Below, one piece after another: positions 1 to 8,070 of a stretch of DNA of 64,000 bases. Each line of letters starts with the position of its first letter. Position 1 is the stretch's first letter. Below the pieces are notes generated by a model. It saw only the letters and a list, made by a program, of their open reading frames with translations, ran no database searches and was not told the origin of the DNA. Origin of the DNA: Mangrovibrevibacter kandeliae (GTDB taxonomy: Bacteria > Pseudomonadota > Alphaproteobacteria > Rhizobiales > Rhizobiaceae); the NCBI RefSeq assembly GCF_024519155.1, contig NZ_JANIFJ010000006.1, forward strand, positions 124,001 through 188,000. Direction: 5' to 3'. A program made the translations under genes and the position numbers.

Positions 1-2
1 GG

Positions 3-911
3 CGGACGCTCGCCCGCGAGGAGGTCATCGTCGGCGCGGGCGCCCAGAACGTCCTGTTCTCGACCGGCCTCTGCCTGCTCGGCCCCGGCGACGAGGTGAT
101 CGTCCTCGAGCCGATGTACGTCACCTACGAGGCGACGCTGCGCGCGAGCGGCGCGACGCTGCGGCGCGTCGCCATGACCGCCGAGAGCGGCTTTCGCCCG
201 GATCCGGCGGCGCTGCGGGCTGCGGTGAACGAGCGCACCCGCGCGATCGTCCTGACGACGCCGAACAACCCGACCGGCGTCGTCCTCGCCGCCGAGGAAC
301 TGGAGGCGATCGCCGCCATCGCCCGCGCGCACGACCTGTGGGTGGTGGTCGACGAGGTCTACGCCGCGCTCGCCTTCGAGCGCCCGCACGTCTCGATCGC
401 GTCGCTGCCCGGAATGGCCGAGCGCACGGTGACGATCGGCAGCCTGTCGAAGTCGCACGCCATGACCGGCTGGCGCGTCGGCTGGGCGATCGCGCCGGCC
501 GACTTCACCGATCATGTCGAGCGGCTGGAGCTGTCGATGCTCTACGGCCTGCCGGGCTTCGTGCAGGAGGCCGCGGCGGCCGGGTTCGACGACTATCGCG
601 GCACCACCGAGGCGATGCGCGCGCGCTACCGGGCGCGGCGCGACCTCGTCGTCGACGCGCTGAAGGACACGCCCGGCCTCAGGGTGCTGGCGCCTGAGGC
701 CGGCATGTTCGTGCTGGTCGACGTGCGGGCGACGGGCCTCTCCTCGGAGGACTTCGCCTGGCGGCTGCTCCGCGAGGCCGGCGTCTCCACGCTCGACGCC
801 GGCGCCTTCGGCCCGACGACACGCGGCTTCCTGCGCATGTCCTTCACCCTCGACGAGGCCGACCTCGCCCGCGCCTGCCAGCGCATCGACGGCTTCATGC
901 GCAGGCTCTGA
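3..911 (+). CDS. PLP-dependent class I/II aminotransferase (5' truncated by window edge)
   Basis: Pyridoxal-phosphate aminotransferase of fold type I, cytosolic, transferring an amino group between an amino acid and a 2-oxo acid. The frame is already open at base 3 (reading RTLAREEVIVGAGAQNVLF), so the N-terminus lies outside the window. Visible signatures are the GAGAQN cofactor-phosphate region, TTPNNPTGVV, the VDEVYA stretch whose Asp contacts the pyridine nitrogen, and SLSKSHAMTGWRVGW, whose Lys (codon 450-452) should form the Schiff base. The SLSKSHAMTGWR form resembles arginine:pyruvate transaminase (AruH-like) and related aspartate-type enzymes, but substrate cannot be assigned. It ends about 100 bp before the CobW gene, on the same strand. 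Confidence 0.9.
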   Translation, partial: RTLAREEVIVGAGAQNVLFSTGLCLLGPGDEVIVLEPMYVTYEATLRASGATLRRVAMTAESGFRPDPAALRAAVNERTRAIVLTTPNNPTGVVLAAEELEAIAAIARAHDLWVVVDEVYAALAFERPHVSIASLPGMAERTVTIGSLSKSHAMTGWRVGWAIAPADFTDHVERLELSMLYGLPGFVQEAAAAGFDDYRGTTEAMRARYRARRDLVVDALKDTPGLRVLAPEAGMFVLVDVRATGLSSEDFAWRLLREAGVSTLDAGAFGPTTRGFLRMSFTLDEADLARACQRIDGFMRRL

Positions 912-1014
912 CATCCGTCCGGCTGCGGCGGGAGGCGATCGGTCGCCGGCCCACCCCCGTGCAATCCGGCGGACCCGGGCCTATATCGGGGGCTCCAGAT
1001 TGCAGGAGCCGTTC

Positions 1015-2166
1015 ATGTCCGAAACCTCCGCCCCCGCTGCCGCCGCCGAGGCCCCGATCCCGGTCACCGTCCTCACCGGCTATCTCGGCGCCGGCAAGAC
1101 GACGCTGCTCAACCGCATCCTCAAGGAGGATCACGGCCGCAAATACGCGGTCATCGTCAACGAGTTCGGCGAGATCGGCATCGACAACGACCTGATCGTC
1201 GAGTCGGACGAAGAGATCTACGAGATGAACAACGGCTGCGTCTGCTGCACGGTGCGCGGCGACCTCGTGCGGGTCGTCGAGGGCCTGACGCGCCGCAAGG
1301 GCCGCTTCGACGCGATCATCGTGGAGACGACGGGCCTCGCCGACCCCGTGCCGGTGGCGCAGACCTTCTTCATGGACGACGACGTGCGCGCCAAGACCCA
1401 GCTCGACGCCGTGGTCGCGCTGGTCGACGCCAAGCACCTGCCGCTGCGCCTCAAGGACAGCCGGGAGGCCGAGGACCAGATCGCCTTCGCCGACGTCGTC
1501 CTGATCAACAAGACCGACCTCGTGACGCCCGACGAACTCGCCGCCGTCGAGGCGACGGTGCGCGCCATCAACCCGCATGCCGTCATCCACCGCGCCGAGC
1601 GTGCCGGCATCCCGCTGGCGAAGGTGCTGGGGCAGGGCGCCTTCGACCTGAAGCGCGTGCTCGACGAGGACCCGGAGTTCCTGGAGGCCGCGGAGCACGG
1701 TCATGACGACCATGTCTGCGGGCCGGACTGCGACCACGAGCACCACCACCATCACGACCACGGGCATGACCACGGCCACGATCACCACCATGATCACGAC
1801 CATCACGGCCATGACCACCACCACGACCACGGCACGGTCTCGCCGATCCACGACGTCACGGTGACCTCGGTGTCGCTGCGCGGCGGCGAGCTCGACCAGA
1901 AGGCGTTCTTCCCCTGGATCCAGCAGCTGACCCAGACGGAAGGCCCGAACATCCTGCGCCTCAAGGGCATCCTCGCCTTCGCCGGCGATCAGGACCGCTA
2001 CGTGGTGCAGGGCGTCCACATGATCATCGAGGGCGACCACCAGCGCCCGTGGCGCGAGGACGAGAAGCGCGAGAGCCGCCTCGTCTTCATCGGCCGCGAG
2101 CTCGATCGCGACGCCCTCGCCAAGGGCTTTGCGGCCTGCGCCGCCAAGGCTCGCGCGAACGCCTGA
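1015..2166 (+). CDS. CobW/COG0523 G3E-family GTPase metallochaperone with His-rich loop
   Basis: G3E P-loop GTPase of the CobW/COG0523 family, which insert or traffic metal ions (Zn, Co, Fe) in the cytosol. Walker A GYLGAGKTT is at residues 22-30 (Lys28), the family metal motif CVCC at 75-78, NKTD for guanine recognition follows, and the C-terminal CobW_C domain covers roughly residues 285-375. Between the domains, about residues 228-275, lies a very His/Asp-rich stretch, a likely zinc buffer. The ATG at 1015 is preferred over an in-frame TTG at 1000 because GCAGGAGC sits just ahead of it. The next gene codes for a WD40 protein. A zinc chaperone (ZigA/ZagA type) is more likely than cobalamin synthesis because no cob genes are near. 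Confidence 0.93.
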   Translation: MSETSAPAAAAEAPIPVTVLTGYLGAGKTTLLNRILKEDHGRKYAVIVNEFGEIGIDNDLIVESDEEIYEMNNGCVCCTVRGDLVRVVEGLTRRKGRFDAIIVETTGLADPVPVAQTFFMDDDVRAKTQLDAVVALVDAKHLPLRLKDSREAEDQIAFADVVLINKTDLVTPDELAAVEATVRAINPHAVIHRAERAGIPLAKVLGQGAFDLKRVLDEDPEFLEAAEHGHDDHVCGPDCDHEHHHHHDHGHDHGHDHHHDHDHHGHDHHHDHGTVSPIHDVTVTSVSLRGGELDQKAFFPWIQQLTQTEGPNILRLKGILAFAGDQDRYVVQGVHMIIEGDHQRPWREDEKRESRLVFIGRELDRDALAKGFAACAAKARANA

Positions 2167-2257
2167 CCGCTGGCGGCCGGCGCGCCCGGCCGCACCCGCC
2201 CTTCGATCCGATTCCGGCGGCGCGAGCCGTCCCCCCTGGAGCCCCGCGACCCGCCCG

Positions 2258-3238
2258 ATGCCGACCGTCGTCCCGTACCAGTTCGAAAGCTTCGTCGAGA
2301 CCGCCGTCTTTCTCGGCAACGAACCGGTCTTCGCGCTCGCCGACGGCAGCGTGCGCTTTCCGGCCGGCGGTGAGCGGGTGGTGGCGGCCCATGACGGCGG
2401 GCTGCTCGCCGCCCGCCACGACCCCCATGGCAAGCGGCTCCTGACCAGCGGCGAGGACGGGCGCGTCGTCGCGCTCGGCGCCGACGCCGGCGTCACAGAG
2501 ATCGCCTCGATCGGCAAATCGAAGTGGATCAACGCGGTCGCCGGCGGCCCGTCCGGCTCGGTTGGCTTCGCCTGCGGGCGCACCGCCTATGTCATGCTCG
2601 CCGGCGGCGTGCTGCGCGAGTTTCCCCATGCGCGCAGCGTCGAGGACGTCGCCTTCGCGCCGAAGGGCATCCGCATCGCCACCGCCCGCTACGACGGCGC
2701 CTCGCTCTACTTCGCCGCGACCGACACGACGCCGGTCTCGCTCGAATGGAAGGGCGCCCATGTCGGCATCGACTTCTCGCCGGACGGGCGCTTCCTCGTC
2801 ACCACCATGCAGGAGAACGCCCTGCACGGCTGGCGGCTCGACGACGGCAAGCACATGCGCATGACCGGCTATCCCGCCAAGGTGAAGGGCTGGTCCTGGT
2901 CGGCCAAGGGCAAGTTCCTGGCGACGACCGGCGCGCCGGCGGCGATCCTCTGGCCCTTCGCGGCCAAGGACGGGCCGATGGGCAAGGCGCCGCTCGAGCT
3001 CGGCACCCGCGGCAACACCATGGTCACTTCGGTCGCCTGCCATCCGGCCGAGGACATGCTGGCGATCGGCTACCAGGACGGGATGATCCTCGCCGTCCGC
3101 TTCTCCGACGGGCGCGAGGCGCTGCTGCGCCGCGAGGGGATGAGCCCGGTCCGCACCATGGCCTGGGACAAAGCCGGCGCGCGCCTCGCCTTCGGCTGCG
3201 AGAGCGGCGAGGCCGGACTGGTCGACATCCAGGGGTGA
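2258..3238 (+). CDS. WD40-repeat beta-propeller protein
   Basis: A 326-residue protein made almost entirely of WD40-like blades, visible as recurring strings such as HDPHGKRLLTSGEDGRVVAL, DFSPDGRFLVTT, WSAKGKFLATTG and CHPAEDMLAIGYQDG. There is no signal peptide or membrane segment, so it should be cytosolic. Such propellers are protein-interaction scaffolds; no catalytic residues are recognisable. It begins about 90 bp after the CobW-type GTPase on the same strand, suggesting co-transcription. I infer, but cannot show, that it is a partner of the GTPase. The ATG at 2258 is the first that leaves a complete N-terminal blade; the upstream part of the open frame is low-complexity and has no good ribosome site. 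Confidence 0.85.
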   Translation: MPTVVPYQFESFVETAVFLGNEPVFALADGSVRFPAGGERVVAAHDGGLLAARHDPHGKRLLTSGEDGRVVALGADAGVTEIASIGKSKWINAVAGGPSGSVGFACGRTAYVMLAGGVLREFPHARSVEDVAFAPKGIRIATARYDGASLYFAATDTTPVSLEWKGAHVGIDFSPDGRFLVTTMQENALHGWRLDDGKHMRMTGYPAKVKGWSWSAKGKFLATTGAPAAILWPFAAKDGPMGKAPLELGTRGNTMVTSVACHPAEDMLAIGYQDGMILAVRFSDGREALLRREGMSPVRTMAWDKAGARLAFGCESGEAGLVDIQG

Positions 3239-3305
3239 GACAGGGCGGGGCGGCGGGATGGCGGCCGGCGCGTCGCCCTGCCGCGACCGTCTCCGGTTGC
3301 GACGT

Positions 3306-3479
3306 CGTCACCCGCACGACCGTCGCCACCCACTACCATTATCACCGGCAAGCCGTCGCCACCGGCGCGACCGTCACCACGCGCGACCGTCATCCCTCGC
3401 GGGCTGTCGCCACTCGCGCGACCGTCACCACCCGCACGACTGTCGTAACCCGCGCGACGATGACCACTTGCGCGACCGT
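3306..3479. repeat. degenerate 18-bp tandem array
   Basis: About nine imperfect copies of a unit close to CGTCACCCGCGCGACCGT follow one another, most spaced exactly 18 bp, with some units of 16-17 bp and one interrupted by an extra 15 bp (the CTACCATTATCACC stretch). The unit is a multiple of three, so open frames run through it, but the translation is a Thr/Ala/Val/Arg repeat with no start signal. It looks like a minisatellite formed by slippage. Confidence 0.7.
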
Positions 3480-3482
3480 CAT

Positions 3483-3540
3483 CCTCGGCCTCCGTGCCGA
3501 GGATCCAGTCCTTCCACTCCTGCACCTCCTGGATCCTCGG
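3483..3540. repeat. palindromic intergenic repeat (rhizobial REP/mosaic type)
   Basis: Two nested inverted repeats: CCTCGG (3483-3488) with CCGAGG (3497-3502), and a perfect 12-bp pair CCGAGGATCCAG (3497-3508) with CTGGATCCTCGG (3529-3540). A third CCGAGG follows at about 3550. The GTCATCCTCGG...CCGAGGATCCAG form resembles the abundant intergenic palindromes of Hyphomicrobiales genomes. It is not at a gene end in the way of a simple terminator. Confidence 0.6.
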
Positions 3541-3723
3541 ATCGGTGCCCGAGGATGACGACGCGGAGCGGCACTCGCTGGTCCCGACATGGAGCGTACG
3601 GCTCAACCGCCGTACGGAGGCCCGAGACGCCGCACGCGGACGCAGCCGGGCCGCTCTCAACCCTTCCAGCGACGAGCGCCGCGCGGCGCTTCCGGGCCGA
3701 GAAGAAGCCGCCGCGTGGCGGAA

Positions 3724-3772
3724 CGCCGGAGGCGGACCTCCGCGTGTTCTACAATAGGGTCCGCCTCCGGCG
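3724..3772. repeat. perfect 15-bp inverted repeat with AT-containing 19-nt loop
   Basis: CGCCGGAGGCGGACC at 3724-3738 pairs exactly with GGTCCGCCTCCGGCG at 3758-3772 around a 19-nt loop. There is no T-tract on either side, and the nearest annotated gene end is about 490 bp upstream, so a simple terminator is unlikely. It could be a palindromic mobile repeat or the structured part of an unrecognised RNA. Confidence 0.65.
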
Positions 3773-4273
3773 TCTCGCACGGTGTTTCAGGACTCCACGA
3801 CGCCTCCCGAGGGCGCCTTCACAGGCTATCCGGGTCTGGCCTCGTTGTGGGCCGGCCGGCTTGCCGAAGGAGCGTTCCGAGTCGCACCCCTGCCGGACCA
3901 TAGCGCGGCCGCGGCCACCGCCCGCCGCCGACCGATCCCGCGATCAATCGCGTCCGTCAAGAGCCGGCGGTGAGGGAAGGATACGGGAGGTGGAGGGGGC
4001 GGGGATACGATTGGGCCGCTATGCGCCCGTTCTTGTCGTTCGCTCGGTTATCCGCCATGCCCGGAAGCTGACGTTCCATCGTTGGAGCCGAGCGGCTTGG
4101 TCGCGTGGCTTGCGGGCGATCCGATTTCTTGAGGCAACAGGCCCAGAGCGGAAGCAGCATACCCCCTAGAAATTGGCAGGGTCGCTCTTGTTGCGCGGGC
4201 AGAGGGAACTTCAAAAACTATGGCGATATCCGGTTGAATCGTTAAAGGCTAACGCGAGGACCGGGAGGGGAAT

Positions 4274-5284
4274 TTGCCTGATCACATTATCAAGGTTGCG
4301 ATCCATCATTTGGAGCGCAATCCCGAAAACTTTTACGAAGTTCACCAGGGCAATGGACAGCTCGCAGTCAGCGCGACGGCCAAGCGCCTTATTGACGAAC
4401 TGCATAAGCTCTATGCCCGCCGCCCATCCAAGGCCTACGGCAAGTTCTCCGAAAATACGGTTGACTAACCGACGTCGGTCCGGCTGACCGAGTACCTCAA
4501 CCAGACCGCGTCATTCGAAGACACAACGATCGCGCTGATGAACACCTTGGCGAAAGAAGCTCAGGGGCGCGCCGCCTCCGAAGGCGGGCACGTGTTCTTC
4601 GCGCATTTTCAGCGTGATGACAGGCAATATATCCTGGTCGCCATCGTCAATGATAAGATCAGCGCTGCGTTGACCGATGCAGCCGATCTCCAGGACGTCA
4701 AGCACCTTGATGTCGACGGCTACCGCTTCGCCGGTCGGGTGAGCCTTGAGGGTTGGGCAAAGAACGAGGAGCGGTACGTTAGCTTCTTAAAGGGCAAAGG
4801 CAACGTTTCGGAATACTTTATGGCCTTTCTGGGCTGCGACACAACCGCTGCCAGCCGTGTCGACACCTCCAACATGGTCAAGGCCATCAAGCATTTCGCC
4901 GACAGTCGACCCTTCGAACCGGCAGAACGTGCCGAGTTCATGACCCGCGCGAACGATATATGCGCCAGAGACTCGAAGGCCGATAAGCCGGTCAACTTTT
5001 CGACCCTGGCGAACGAGTTGTATCCGGATGACCCGGAAGCTCTCATTGAGGTCCTGGCCGATCCTGATCGCGGCCTGAGCGACGGGTTCGTCGCCGATCG
5101 TAGGGCTTTGCGTGGCCTGGTGTCCTTTAAGCGCAAGACCGCGAACTGGTCGGTCGAGTTCGAACGCGAGGCGCTAAATTCTGACAAGGTCAGGTATGAC
5201 CCGGAGACGAACAGCATCATCCTTTTCGATGTGCCCGACGACCTCCGTGACGACTTGCTGGCGGAGAGAGCCGATGGCGAATAG
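4274..5284 (+). pseudogene. NdpA/YejK-family 37-kDa nucleoid-associated protein, interrupted by an in-frame TAA
   Basis: The translation matches the NdpA/YejK layout from memory: an N-terminal IIKVAIHHLER block, KAYGKFSE near residue 60, then GGHVFFAHFQRD, YILVAIVND, the YRFAGRVSLEGWAK block, YVSFLKGKGNVSEYFMAFLGC and a C-terminal FDVPDDLRDDLLAE. The two halves lie in the same reading frame, separated only by TAA at 4466-4468 directly after SENTVD. A single base change could create the stop, so this is probably a nonsense-mutated gene. The start is TTG at 4274 with GGGAGGGG just before it. Family members bind the nucleoid. A 3' product could restart at ATG 4538. The gene overlaps the next one by 11 bp. 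Base composition is visibly lower in GC than the backbone. Confidence 0.8.
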
Positions 5285-6475
5285 CGCCATCACCTGGGAA
5301 GACCTTCTAAAGATATACCAGAATTCCGTCTGGGTGGATGACCATATTGCGAAGCTGAGCATCGTCAGTGGCGGCATCGCAAGGACGCTCAAGCTCTTGG
5401 AGACGTCCGACCGGGCCTACCACGAGGCCGACATCGCCTTGCAGGACGATAAGGCTGAGCTCGCGGTAGGTTCCGTCGTCGGTGTGCGTATCGGTTCACC
5501 CCACCGCAGCCTAGGCCTATTGGTGAAGGATTGGGACGCGTTGCTCGCCCCTCGTTCTCCAGAATACGAGAGCCCTCGGCCTTCTTCATCCGCTCCGACA
5601 AAACCCACAATGCCACCCAGCCTCCCACTGCGACGCTTCTCCGATATCGGTCGACCATGAAGCTAGTAAAGCTGCTCTCGGAGTCCGCGCTGTTCGCCGA
5701 TCAGCAGCAAGCCACGCTCGTGTATTTTGCCGACGCTCGCATCGAAGTGCAGGTAAAGTTCACCGCAAAGGACCTGCGCTTCATCGATTCTGATCAGGTT
5801 GATCTGCTCGAGAAGGCTCTCGAAGGTGAAGTCCATGTGGAACAGCGCCTCGGTATCCTGGCTGACGCAGTGGTGGAGCTTGTCTCCGGTCAGAGCGCTG
5901 CCAGCCGCTTTCAGTATCTCATGCAGAACGTTGACGAACTGGTCCGCCGGGTCCACGACGGGTACCGCTTGTTCGCGTCGAGCTTCTCTTATTCGAAAAT
6001 CCGCAGCGAGCTGGAGAAAACCCAATCCGAATACGTGGCCAGAATACACAAGACGTTCAGCGATATCCAAGGTCAGCTTCTGGGTCTGCCCGTTGCATCC
6101 GTCGTTGTCGCTACGCAACTGAAAGCGCCAGCTGCCTGCGGCCCGGAGCTCTTAGCCAACGTGGCCGTAGTCTGCGGCGCTTGTCTCTTCGCAACCTTGC
6201 TGATCGCATCCTGCATTAATCAGTGGATGACGCTAGACGCGATATCAAGAGAGCTTGAAGGCCAGAGAACAAGGCTCAACGCCGAGTTCAGTGAGATCAA
6301 AGGCCTCTTTACCGGCAGCTTCGATGCACTCGATAGCCGGATCCGGTGGCACAGGTGGGTGATGGCTGTGATCGTCGGCCTATCCTTAATCGGCGCCGGG
6401 TTTACTGTAAAGGCCTATGTCGTGCTCACGAACGTCGACGCATGGTCGTGCCTGTCCAGGCACGGGGCCACGTAA
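5274..6475 (+). pseudogene. coiled-coil membrane protein, frameshifted; partner of the NdpA-like gene
   Basis: The first part reads MANSAITWEDLLKIYQ from ATG 5274, inside the end of the NdpA-like gene. It continues in frame to about 5575 and then becomes Ser/Pro-rich nonsense ending at 5660. The other frame takes over smoothly at EPSAFFIRSDKTHNA and runs to 6475. Restoring one C in the CCC run at 5573-5575 joins the frames and gives about 400 residues. The joined protein has a globular N-terminal half, a predicted coiled coil (SELEKTQSEYVARIHKTFSD region), then two hydrophobic segments (LLANVAVVCGACLFATLLIA and VMAVIVGLSLIGAGFTV) flanking a second helical stretch. An in-frame ATG at 5657 could give a truncated membrane product. 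I do not recognise the family. Confidence 0.7.
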
Positions 6476-6535
6476 TAGCGCGTGCCCGCCGCCATCAACT
6501 CGAACAGTTGCTGCTCAGGCTGACCGTTCAATCAG

Positions 6536-7027
6536 CTAGTCCATTTGGGCACTGGTGGTCGCACCTAAGCAGGCGGTTCCGAGTGTGCCAAGCGAGTTGT
6601 CCAGCAACTCCCCGATCTCCTTCTTTCCAGCCTTCTCCTCGATCGTGTCGCGGATCTCGTCGATCGTCGCTTGCGCGAACCGGCTACCGCCTTTTCCGAC
6701 CTTCACCTCGAACCAGGACGCCGGCAGCAGCCCCTTTCCGACAGCGGCGTTTATGCCGCCCTCCGGGATTGTCGCGCAGCATGAGGTGAGCGCAAAGTTG
6801 TTGGCTTGGATATCGTTGATGTTGATCGCGGCCAGCTTGCAGAGGCCGGGGAGCGACAAGATCTCGTCGCGATAGCCGATAATTTTGATCGCCAATGCCG
6901 TGAGTGCCGCAGCTGTCTCGGCGCGGTCGATGGCCTCTTTGGTATCAACCAGACGATCCCCGATCGTACCGGCCAAGGCTGTTCCCGTCATCAGGACGAA
7001 GGCAAGGGGGGCGGCAAGCTTTCGCAT
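6536..7027 (-). CDS. small exported protein of unknown function
   Basis: A 163-residue protein starting MRKLAAPLAFVLMTGTALA, a clear Sec signal peptide with cleavage expected near ALA-GT, so it is periplasmic or secreted. The mature part is mostly helical, with several Cys (including a CC pair in ALTSCCATIPEG) and a C-terminal SFDE-like helical region. I see no known domain. The ATG at 7027 is chosen because it begins the signal peptide; a longer in-frame start at 7129 would bury it. It is convergent with the broken membrane gene and belongs to the same lower-GC patch. Confidence 0.65.
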   Translation of the reverse strand: MRKLAAPLAFVLMTGTALAGTIGDRLVDTKEAIDRAETAAALTALAIKIIGYRDEILSLPGLCKLAAININDIQANNFALTSCCATIPEGGINAAVGKGLLPASWFEVKVGKGGSRFAQATIDEIRDTIEEKAGKKEIGELLDNSLGTLGTACLGATTSAQMD

Positions 7028-7343
7028 GATGCCTATAATGTGTGATCCCGGCGATACGTATACCCTAGCGTAAGCACGTTCAGGGGCTCCCATAATCATA
7101 GCGGCGGTCCGTAAGAGTGAATCTGACAACTGGCCGTGTATCGCGGCCAGCCGTCGCCGCTGCTACGGCCAAGAGGGACAAACCGGCTCTATGACAGTTG
7201 ACCGGAACGCTGATGAACCACACTCCTACCCGCAACCAAGCTGATTACGCCAGAGTGACCGAGTTGGGTATGGGCCGAATGGCAGCTTTTCACCAGTCGC
7301 TTCCCTGGAGCTGCCAGTCCGGTTTCGGCTCCCGCCCGTCCCC
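7028..7343. other. intergenic stretch, nothing recognised
   Basis: About 316 bp between the exported protein and the GNAT gene. It should hold the promoter of the exported protein at its left end. No RNA gene, repeat or further open frame with signatures is seen. It marks the transition from lower-GC DNA back to the GC-rich backbone. Confidence 0.5.
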
Positions 7344-7934
7344 TCACTCCTTCTTCGCCACCTTCCGCCCGCATGCCTCCACCACCCCCTTTGCGCCCTC
7401 CAGCGCGCCGGGCGTCAGCGCCAGCGCCAGGAAGCGATGCGGCTCGAACGGGCCGGGCATGGCGAGGGCGCCGGTCGCCGCGGCGGTGAAGCCGAAGCGG
7501 GCGTAGTAGTCGGGATCGCCGACGAGGAGAATCGCCGCATGGCCGCGGGCGCGCGCCTCGTCGATCGCCCGGCGCATCAGCGCCGAGCCGATGCCGGCGC
7601 CCTTCAGCGCCGGGTCGACCGCGAGCGGGCCGAGGAGCAGCGCCGGCACGGGCGCGCCTTTGCTGCGGCCGGCGGAGATCTCCCACAGGCGCACGGTGCC
7701 GACGAGCGCGCCGGCCGCGTCGTGCGCCGACAGCGCCAGGCCCTCGGCCGGCAGGCGGCCGCGCCGGATCGCCTCGGAGGACTTGCGCGTGCGCCCGGGC
7801 CCCATGGCGGCGTCGAGCAGCGCCTCGCGCGCGGCGGTGTCGGCCGGCGTCTCGGCGACGATGGTGACGGCCGGCAGGAGGGCCGGCAGGGCGGCCGGCG
7901 CAGAGGGCAGGAGCGGGAGAGAAACGGCAGCCAT
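7344..7934 (-). CDS. GNAT-family N-acetyltransferase
   Basis: A 196-residue cytosolic acetyltransferase. The acetyl-CoA-binding motif A is clear in LGPLAVDPALKGAGIGSALM (the GAGIG loop), followed by the helix RRAIDEARARGHAAILLVGDP and the YYARFGF strand typical of YhbS-like GNATs. The first 25 residues are Ala/Pro/Leu-rich and may be partly untranslated, but the ATG at 7934 has a GAGGG site upstream. The substrate is unknown. It lies about 130 bp downstream of the ornithine decarboxylase gene on the same strand, separated by a hairpin. Confidence 0.85.
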   Translation of the reverse strand: MAAVSLPLLPSAPAALPALLPAVTIVAETPADTAAREALLDAAMGPGRTRKSSEAIRRGRLPAEGLALSAHDAAGALVGTVRLWEISAGRSKGAPVPALLLGPLAVDPALKGAGIGSALMRRAIDEARARGHAAILLVGDPDYYARFGFTAAATGALAMPGPFEPHRFLALALTPGALEGAKGVVEACGRKVAKKE

Positions 7935-8040
7935 CGGGAGACCCTCGACGCGACGAGAACGGCCGCGCGCCGGAGATCGGCGCGACGAAGGGAGCCGGCG
8001 CGCGGGAGGCGGCGCCGGTGGCGGGGCTAGGGAGACGCGG

Positions 8041-8063
8041 CGGCGGAGCCAGAGGCTCCGCCG
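8041..8063 (-). terminator. hairpin directly after the ornithine decarboxylase gene
   Basis: A perfect 10-bp stem, CGGCGGAGCC (8041-8050) with GGCTCCGCCG (8054-8063), and a 3-nt loop. It begins 8 bp beyond the decarboxylase stop codon. There is no U-tract on the minus strand, so termination may be weak or Rho-assisted. Confidence 0.55.
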
Positions 8064-8070
8064 GAGTGTG

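Larger units (their letters stand above)
3239..4273. other. gene-free region of about 1 kb
   Basis: No convincing gene: the open frames here translate to Arg/Pro/Ser-rich low-complexity protein without family signatures. The first half holds an 18-bp imperfect tandem array and several palindromes (separate entries). The second half, from about 3900, drops in GC towards the accessory genes that follow and may contain their promoter; I cannot place it with confidence. Confidence 0.6.

Noticed and set aside
895-2583. Long open frame of 562 codons on the minus strand
   Set aside because: It is antisense to the CobW-type GTPase; the translation is Val/Asp/Arg-rich with strings of VVVVV opposite the His-rich loop, a shadow of GC-rich coding DNA.
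3306-3479. 18-bp array considered as a CRISPR
   Set aside because: Units abut without unique spacers, are too short and too variable, and no cas gene is in the window.
3258-4169. Open frame of 303 codons in the repeat region
   Set aside because: Arg/Pro/Ser-rich translation of repeats, no family similarity, no ribosome site, and it crosses the palindromes.
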